From Crossiella sp. CA-258035 (lineage in GTDB: Bacteria > Actinomycetota > Actinomycetes > Mycobacteriales > Pseudonocardiaceae), in the NCBI RefSeq assembly GCF_030064675.1, contig NZ_CP116413.1, forward strand, positions 4,682,001 to 4,746,000: a stretch of DNA of 64,000 nucleotides. The letters are read 5' to 3'. How positions within the stretch are numbered: the stretch's first letter is position 1; each line of letters begins with the position of its first letter. This document shows, piece after piece, positions 59,021 through 64,000 of the stretch. The notes under the pieces were generated by a model, which was not told the DNA's origin, did not search any database, and saw only the letters and a list, made by a program, of their open reading frames with translations. The translations under genes and the position numbers were made by a program.

Positions 59021-60384
59021 CCGCCACCCACGAGTTGATCAACCCGGCCACGGGCGCGGTCTTCGACACCATCGCCCTGGCCGACGAGGCCGCCACCGAC
59101 GCCGCGATCGAGCGCGCGGCCACGGCGTTCCCGGCCTGGCGCGCGGTCAGCCCCGGCGACCGCGCGCGGCTGCTGCACCGCTTCGCCGAGGCGGTGGATG
59201 CCGACCTGGAGCACCTGGCCCAGCTGGAGGTCCGCAACGCCGGGCACACCATCGGCAACGCCCGCTGGGAGGCGGGCAACGCCAGGGACGTGATCCGCTA
59301 CTACGCGGGCGCGCCCGAACGGCACTTCGGCCGCCAGATCCCGGTGCCCGGCGGCCTCAACGTCACCTTCCACGAGCCGCTGGGCGTGATCGGGGTGATC
59401 GTGCCGTGGAACTTCCCGATGCCGATCGCCGCCTGGGGCTTCGCCCCCGCGCTGGCCGCCGGGAACACCGTGGTGCTCAAACCGGCCGAGCTGACCCCGC
59501 TGACCGCCGTGCGCCTCGCCGAGCTGGCGCACCAGGCCGGGATCCCCGAGGACGTCTTCCAGGTGCTGCCCGGCGCCGGCCGGGTGGTCGGCCAGCGCTT
59601 CGTCACCCACCCCGCCGTCCGCAAGGTGGTCTTCACCGGCTCCACCGCGGTCGGCAAACAGATCATGGCCGGCTGCGCGGACCAGGTGAAACGGCTGACC
59701 CTGGAACTGGGCGGCAAGAGCGCCAACATCATCTTCGCCGACGCCGACCTGGCACGGGCCGCGGCCGCCGCGCCGTACGGGGTGTTCGACAACGCGGGCC
59801 AGGACTGCTGCGCCCGCTCCCGCATCCTCGTCCAGCGCGAGGTCTACGACCGGTTCCTGGAACTGCTCGAACCCGCGGTCAAGGGCGTCGTGGTCGGCGA
59901 CCCGGCGGCGGAGTCCACCGAGATGGGCCCGCTGATCACCGCCGCGCACCGCGACCGGGTCGCCTCCTATGTGGAGGAGACCACGGTGGCCTACCGAGGC
60001 CAGGCCCCCGGCGGCGACGGGTTCTTCTACCCGGCCACCGTGCTGCTGCCCCGCGACGAGCGGGACCGGGCCTGGCGGGAGGAGATCTTCGGACCGGTGG
60101 TCTCGGTGCTGCCCTTCACCGACGAGGCCGACGCACTGCGGCTGGCCAACGACACCGAGTACGGCCTCTCCGGCTCGATCTGGACCCGGGACGTCGGTCG
60201 CGCGCTGCGGGTGGCCCGCGGGGTCGAGGCGGGCAACCTCTCGGTCAACTCGCACTCCTCGGTGCGCTACTGGACGCCCTTTGGCGGCTTCAAGCAGTCC
60301 GGGCTCGGCCGTGAGCTGGGACCGGACGCCCTGGACGGGTTCACCGAGGTCAAGAACGTGTTCGTCAGCACTGAGGAGAACTGA
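59017..60384 (+). CDS. NAD(P)-dependent aldehyde dehydrogenase
   Basis: A 455-residue ALDH. The cofactor loop is FTGSTAVGKQIM, the general base is E230 in LTLELGGKSAN, and the catalytic cysteine is C264 in NAGQDCCARSR. The C-terminus has the usual FGGFKQSGLGRELG. It would oxidise gamma-glutamylacetaldehyde or the product of amine dehydrogenation. The GTG start overlaps the hydrolase stop by four bases. Confidence 0.95.
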   Translation: MTATHELINPATGAVFDTIALADEAATDAAIERAATAFPAWRAVSPGDRARLLHRFAEAVDADLEHLAQLEVRNAGHTIGNARWEAGNARDVIRYYAGAPERHFGRQIPVPGGLNVTFHEPLGVIGVIVPWNFPMPIAAWGFAPALAAGNTVVLKPAELTPLTAVRLAELAHQAGIPEDVFQVLPGAGRVVGQRFVTHPAVRKVVFTGSTAVGKQIMAGCADQVKRLTLELGGKSANIIFADADLARAAAAAPYGVFDNAGQDCCARSRILVQREVYDRFLELLEPAVKGVVVGDPAAESTEMGPLITAAHRDRVASYVEETTVAYRGQAPGGDGFFYPATVLLPRDERDRAWREEIFGPVVSVLPFTDEADALRLANDTEYGLSGSIWTRDVGRALRVARGVEAGNLSVNSHSSVRYWTPFGGFKQSGLGRELGPDALDGFTEVKNVFVSTEEN

Positions 60385-61148
60385 TGGGACGGCTCACCGA
60401 CCGCGTCGCGGTCATCACCGGCGCGGCCAGCGGCATCGGCCTGGCCACCGCCCGCCGCTTCGCCGAGGAGGGCGCCACGGTGGTGGTCGTCGACATCGAC
60501 GAGGCCACCGGCAAGCAGGTCGCCGACGAGGTCAACGGCCTGTTCGTGCGGGCCGACGTCACCAGCGCCACCGACGTGGAGTCCCTCTACGCCACGGTGT
60601 TCGACAAGTACGGGCGCATCGACGTCGCCTTCAACAACGCGGGCATCTCCCCGCCGGAGGACGACTCGATCCTGACCACCGGCATCGAGGCCTGGCGCAA
60701 GGTCCAGGAGGTCAACCTGACCTCGGTGTACCTGTGCTGCAAGCACGTGCTGCCCTACATGCAGCGCGCCGGCAAGGGCTCGATCATCAACACCGCCTCC
60801 TTCGTCGCGGTGATGGGCGCGGCCACCAGCCAGATCTCCTACACCGCCTCCAAGGGCGGCGTGCTGGCCATGTCCCGCGAACTGGGCGTGCAGTTCGCCC
60901 GCGAGGGCATCCGCGTCAACGCCCTGTGCCCCGGCCCGGTGAACACGCCCCTGCTGCAGGAGCTCTTCGCCAAGGACCCCGAACGCGCCGCCCGCCGCCT
61001 GGTGCACATCCCGATGGGCCGCTTCGCCGAGCCCACCGAGATCGCCGCCGCGGTCGCCTTCCTGGCCAGCGACGACTCCAGCTTCATCACCGCGTCCCAG
61101 TTCCTCGTCGACGGCGGCCTCACCGGCGCCTACGTCACCCCGCTCTAA
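60384..61148 (+). CDS. SDR-family oxidoreductase
   Basis: A 254-residue classical short-chain dehydrogenase. TGAASGIGLATARRF binds the cofactor, NNAG and the catalytic Y153-K157 (SYTASKGG) are present. It lies one base into the ALDH stop codon and is the last gene of the operon. It may dehydrogenate the alcohol of gamma-glutamylethanolamide to the aldehyde taken by the ALDH; this role is inferred from position. Confidence 0.92.
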   Translation: MGRLTDRVAVITGAASGIGLATARRFAEEGATVVVVDIDEATGKQVADEVNGLFVRADVTSATDVESLYATVFDKYGRIDVAFNNAGISPPEDDSILTTGIEAWRKVQEVNLTSVYLCCKHVLPYMQRAGKGSIINTASFVAVMGAATSQISYTASKGGVLAMSRELGVQFAREGIRVNALCPGPVNTPLLQELFAKDPERAARRLVHIPMGRFAEPTEIAAAVAFLASDDSSFITASQFLVDGGLTGAYVTPL

Positions 61149-61159
61149 CCCGGCACCCA

Positions 61160-61195
61160 GTCCCGCACCGACGCGCGAGATCGCCGGTGCGGGAC
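61160..61195 (+). terminator. 11-bp hairpin after the amine-utilisation operon
   Basis: GTCCCGCACCG (61160-61170) pairs exactly with CGGTGCGGGAC (61185-61195) 12 bases after the SDR stop, so it can end the operon transcript. Confidence 0.7.
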
Positions 61196-61430
61196 CGCTG
61201 TCACGTTCGCGGTGGCCTTCACCATCGCGGACGAGCGGATCACGCGGATCAAGGTGACCGGGCCGCCCCGACGGGTCGCCAATACTTGGCGCTCACCTGC
61301 GGCACCCAGGCGGCCAGGGCGATCGCGGCGTCCAGGAACAGCACCTCGGTGGGCGCGGCCGCGCCGTCCTCGTCCAGGTCCACCGGCCGCGTACCCCGTA
61401 GGCACCGCACCTCGTGAAAGGCGTCCGAGG
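61185..61430. pseudogene. Gene fragments: SnoaL-like tail (+) and unknown fragment (-)
   Basis: On the + strand 61194-61262 reads TAVTFAVAFTIADERITRIK, a typical last strand of a SnoaL domain such as the tail of an ECF-sigma factor or isomerase, but it has no upstream gene. On the - strand about 61430-61275 there is a protein-like stretch (FHEVRCLRGTRPVDLDEDG, then VLFLDAAIALAAWVPQVSAK) with no full gene. Both look like remnants of neighbouring deletions. Confidence 0.5.
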
Positions 61431-61493
61431 CGCGGTGGCGGAGCCGTCGGCTCGCTGCGCGTCGCCCGTGCCGAAGTCCCCTGGGGCCGACCG

Positions 61494-62324
61494 TCAGCGC
61501 CGTCGCCGGGGACCTGGCCGCTTCGCCCGCGCGGCGCTGGTCCAGTGCGCGGGCCGGTCCAGCCCAGGGGGCAGGCGGGTCGCGCTGTCGCCGCGGGCGG
61601 CGTTGACCTGGAACTGGGTCAGGAACAGCGCCTCGGACAGGTTCGCGCCGCTGACCTCGGCGCCGCGCAGGTCCGCGCCGATGAGGTCGGCCAGGGTCAG
61701 GTCGGTCTCCCGCAGGTTGGCGCCGATCAGGTAGGCGCCGCGCAGGTTCGCCCCGCGCAGCCGCTTGCGGCGCAGGTCCGCGCCGATCAGGTCCGCGCCG
61801 CGGCGTTCCGGGCCGGGGGAGTCGGCGCGGATGAGCTCGCTGGCCCGGCTCAGCAGCGGGTCGGCGGCCTGCCAGCGGGAGGCCACGTCCAGGGTGAGCA
61901 GGTCGGCTGGGGGCAGCCGGGTCAGCTCGGTGAGTTCGGTGCGCAGGCTCGCCAGGTCGGGGCGCAGGGGGTCTGCGGCCGGCCAGCGTTCGGCTTCGGT
62001 GAGGTGCCAGAGCAGTTCGTGCAGCTCGCGCACCACGGGGAAGACGGCGAACATCTCCTGGGCGTGTTCGGGGTGCGCGCGCCAGTCCTCGCCCCGGTAG
62101 GTGTGCTGGGCGACGTGCTGGCCCGCGCCGAAGCAGTCGTAGACGGTGCAGCCGGCGAAGCCCCGGTCGCGGAGCTGGGTGTGGATGCCGCAGCGGAAGT
62201 CGGCCAGCAGGTTCGGGCACGGGGTGCCCGCGGGCTTGGTGATGGCGAAGTCGGCCGAGGCTGAGTAGGCGGGCACTACACAGCAGAGGCCAAAGCAGTT
62301 CGCGCAGTCGGCTCGCAACATCAC
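61494..62324 (-). CDS. Cysteine-rich pentapeptide-repeat protein
   Basis: A 276-residue protein. The N-terminal 60 residues hold many cysteines (C7, C10, C14, C15, then PCPNL, FRCGI, GCTVYDCFG) that could bind metal. Residues about 170-232 form pentapeptide repeats (ADLIGADLRRKRL, ANLRGAYLIGANL, ADLIGADLRGAEV), a right-handed quadrilateral helix that often mimics DNA. The C-terminal tail is basic (ARAKRPGPRRRR). Similar proteins protect gyrase, but this role is not established here. GTG 62324 or ATG 62321 starts it. Confidence 0.87.
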   Translation of the reverse strand: MMLRADCANCFGLCCVVPAYSASADFAITKPAGTPCPNLLADFRCGIHTQLRDRGFAGCTVYDCFGAGQHVAQHTYRGEDWRAHPEHAQEMFAVFPVVRELHELLWHLTEAERWPAADPLRPDLASLRTELTELTRLPPADLLTLDVASRWQAADPLLSRASELIRADSPGPERRGADLIGADLRRKRLRGANLRGAYLIGANLRETDLTLADLIGADLRGAEVSGANLSEALFLTQFQVNAARGDSATRLPPGLDRPAHWTSAARAKRPGPRRRR

Positions 62325-62333
62325 CCGCCGACT

Positions 62334-63482
62334 CTACGGCCGTGGCCACAACCACCGCCGCGACACCGCCCCGGCCAGCACCGCCAGCCCGGCCAGGCCC
62401 GCGCTCACCCACAGCGGCGACCGGTAGCCCAACCCGGCCGCGATGGCCAGCCCACCGGCCCACGGACCCAGCGCCGCGCCCACGTTGAACGCCGCGGTCG
62501 CGCACGCCCCGGCCAGCGTCGGCGCACCGGTGGCGGCATAAAGCGCCTGGGAGATCAACGTCGAGCCGACCGCGAAGGACAGCGTGCCCTGCACCAGCGT
62601 CAGCACCAGCGCGCCCACCGGATCGGCCGCGACCAGCCCGAACACCGCCCACCCGCACACCAGCGCCAGGCCACCCGCCACCACGAGCGCCCTCGGCCGC
62701 GAGTCCGCCAGCCGGCCGCCGAGGCTGACCCCGAGGAAGGAACCCAGCCCGAACACCGCCAGCACCACCGGCACCCACCCCGCCCCGATCCCGGCGACCT
62801 CGGTGGCCAGCGGCGCGAGATAGGTGAACGTGCAGAACGTGGCCCCGTTGACCAGCGCGCCCAACAGCAACAGCAGCCCCAGCCGGGGCCGCCGCAACGC
62901 GCTCAGCTCACCCCGCACGCTCGGCACCACCCCGCCGCCACCGGCCGGGACCGAGCGCAGGATGGCCACCAGCGCGGGCGCGGAGACCAGGGCCACCGCC
63001 CAGAACGCCGCGCGCCAGCCCCACGCCTGACCCAGCACCGCCCCCGCGGGCACCCCGGCCACGCAGGCCAGGGTCACCCCGCCCAGCAGCACCGCGGTCG
63101 CCCGGCCCTTGGCGTTGGCCGCCACCAGGCCGGTCGCGGTCGCCAGCGCCACCGCCAGGAACCCGGCGTTGGCCAGCGCGGCGATCACCCTGGTGCCGAG
63201 CAGCACCGGATAACTGCTGGTCAGCGCGCCCACCACATGCGCGAGCAGGAACACGCCCAGGAAGGCCAGCAGCGCGGCCCGGCGCGGCCAGCGCAGGCTC
63301 AGCAACGCCGTCAACGGCGCGCCCACGATCATCCCGGCAGCAAACGCCGAGGTCAGCGCGCCCGCGGCCGGGATCGAGACGTTCAGGTCGGCGGCGATGT
63401 CCGGCAGCAGACCGGACAGCATGAACTCCGAAGTCCCCTGCGCGAACACGGCAAGGGCAAGCAGGTACAACACCAAAGGCAC
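62334..63482 (-). CDS. MFS transporter (DHA1, chloramphenicol-efflux-like)
   Basis: A 382-residue twelve-helix MFS protein. The N-terminus VLYLLALAVFAQGTSEFMLSG is typical of Cml/Cmx and AraJ-type exporters, with the conserved ALLSLRWPRRAALLAF loop. GTG 63482 is taken as start because homology begins there; the upstream in-frame extension is unlike transporters and includes a hairpin. It probably exports a drug or sugar. A 196-base gap before the next gene holds only a short stem at 63559-63582. Confidence 0.9.
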   Translation of the reverse strand: MPLVLYLLALAVFAQGTSEFMLSGLLPDIAADLNVSIPAAGALTSAFAAGMIVGAPLTALLSLRWPRRAALLAFLGVFLLAHVVGALTSSYPVLLGTRVIAALANAGFLAVALATATGLVAANAKGRATAVLLGGVTLACVAGVPAGAVLGQAWGWRAAFWAVALVSAPALVAILRSVPAGGGGVVPSVRGELSALRRPRLGLLLLLGALVNGATFCTFTYLAPLATEVAGIGAGWVPVVLAVFGLGSFLGVSLGGRLADSRPRALVVAGGLALVCGWAVFGLVAADPVGALVLTLVQGTLSFAVGSTLISQALYAATGAPTLAGACATAAFNVGAALGPWAGGLAIAAGLGYRSPLWVSAGLAGLAVLAGAVSRRWLWPRP

Positions 63483-63558
63483 AGCAACGCTCCACAACCA
63501 CAGTGGCTCGAGGAAGGACTCATCGAGAGCGGTCCGGCCGGTGGCCGTGAAGGAGCAC

Positions 63559-63582
63559 GCCACCGGAACGAGGACCGGTGGC
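63559..63582. repeat. 8-bp inverted repeat upstream of the MFS gene
   Basis: GCCACCGG (63559-63566) and CCGGTGGC (63575-63582) are exact reverse complements 8 bases apart in the intergenic region between the MFS and phosphatase-like genes. Could be an operator for either; nothing else is recognised in 63483-63678. Confidence 0.45.
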
Positions 63583-63678
63583 TAGCGTCTGGACGCCTCG
63601 GGGTTGCGCACGAGCGGCACGTTATCGCCCAGAGCGAAACCGGGTCGAGGCAATTACCGCCGCGACTAGGGTTCGATC

Positions 63679-64000
63679 ATGTTGACCGCAGCGACCACCC
63701 TGCCCGACGGCGTGATCATCCGCGGCCGCGGCCTGCGCAACCCGGCCCCCGGCGGCCCCGCCCCGCAGTTCGGCCTCTACCTGGGCGGCCCCAAGCTCCG
63801 CGCCCGCCACGAGCACACCCTCACCTGGCCACACCACTGGCTGGACTGGCCGGACTTCCGCCTGCCCCGCGACCAGGCCGAGGCCATCACCCGCATCCGC
63901 GCCCTGCACGCCGCCGCGCACACCGGCCAAGCCGTGGAGGTCGCCTGCAACGGCGGCGTCGGCCGCACCGGCACCGTGATCGCCTGCCTGGCCATCCTCT
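63679..64000 (+). CDS. Protein-tyrosine-phosphatase-like protein (partial)
   Basis: The gene runs off the window after 107 codons. The catalytic P-loop is VACNGGVGRTGTVIA, with C90 and R96 of the CX5R motif. The histidine that normally precedes the cysteine (HCX5R) is alanine, as in some actinobacterial members. An aspartate in WLDWPDF may be the general acid. It should be a small cytosolic phosphatase; the missing C-terminus prevents a subgroup call. Confidence 0.8.
   Translation, partial: MLTAATTLPDGVIIRGRGLRNPAPGGPAPQFGLYLGGPKLRARHEHTLTWPHHWLDWPDFRLPRDQAEAITRIRALHAAAHTGQAVEVACNGGVGRTGTVIACLAIL

Noticed and set aside
61249-62778. Long - strand frame across the pentapeptide and MFS genes
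   Set aside because: Only its last 50 codons look protein-like; the rest is a shadow frame of two well-supported genes.
1-64000. tRNA, rRNA, CRISPR array, insertion sequence or prophage
   Set aside because: I looked for cloverleaf-like sequences with a CCA end, regularly spaced repeats, transposase motifs and phage genes and saw none. Weak or divergent examples could be missed by eye.

Overview
The window is very GC-rich, densely packed actinobacterial chromosome. GTG starts are frequent, and there are many TetR, MarR, LuxR and AraC regulators, NarL-type two-component pairs and DrrAB-type exporters. The overall style fits Pseudonocardiales (Crossiella, Saccharothrix or Kutzneria-like), but no rRNA or housekeeping marker is present to fix the genus. 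I see no tRNA, rRNA, CRISPR array, insertion sequence or prophage. About 70 genes or gene remnants are supported.

Layout. 1-1.8 kb: end of a sensor kinase, its response regulator, and a broken alpha/beta hydrolase behind a small helix-turn-helix gene. 2-12.2 kb: single-gene modules with local regulators (TetR and a FAD monooxygenase; TetR and a secreted lipase; TetR and a tiny membrane protein), plus YigZ, a SNF2 helicase and a crotonase. 12.2-22.8 kb: a phosphotransferase, quinone-reductase-like enzymes, AraC regulators, a DUF2268 protein, DinB, a second kinase/regulator pair, a CGNR regulator and a dehalogenase/epoxide-hydrolase-like enzyme. 22.9-28.3 kb: an EXLDI protein with a DrrAB exporter, a zinc-motif coiled-coil (KfrA-like) protein, a secreted DUF5829-like protein and a YrdC-like protein. 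28.3-38.9 kb: hydrolases, an EamA exporter with MarR, two enzymes, a glycosyltransferase and a second ABC exporter.

38.9-45.4 kb is a phosphate and nucleoside block: a beta-sandwich protein overlapping Tat-secreted PhoD, a divergent LysE/LysG pair, a possible leaderless 31-codon ORF behind a MerR-type promoter, an adenosine deaminase and a second, cytoplasmic PhoD-like enzyme. 45.4-51 kb carries a ThDP enzyme, about 1 kb without a convincing gene, a VOC protein, a methyltransferase and a TetR/hydrolase pair.

51-61.2 kb is the most coherent pathway: a sarcosine/dimethylglycine dehydrogenase-like flavoprotein, a choline-kinase-like enzyme, an ethanolamine-type permease, a GntR/FCD regulator, a glutamine-synthetase-like ligase, a PuuD-type hydrolase, an aldehyde dehydrogenase and an SDR. 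This reads as gamma-glutamylation-based use of ethanolamine or a related amine, next to methylated-amine (choline-derived) catabolism. The window ends with gene debris, a pentapeptide-repeat protein, an MFS exporter and a tyrosine-phosphatase-like gene cut by the edge.

Two structural themes stand out. Nearly every local regulator has a clean palindrome in its own intergenic region, and two unlinked TetR genes share the core ATACG-NN-CGTAT. Convergent genes are packed extremely tightly: three pairs share one CTAG as both stop codons.
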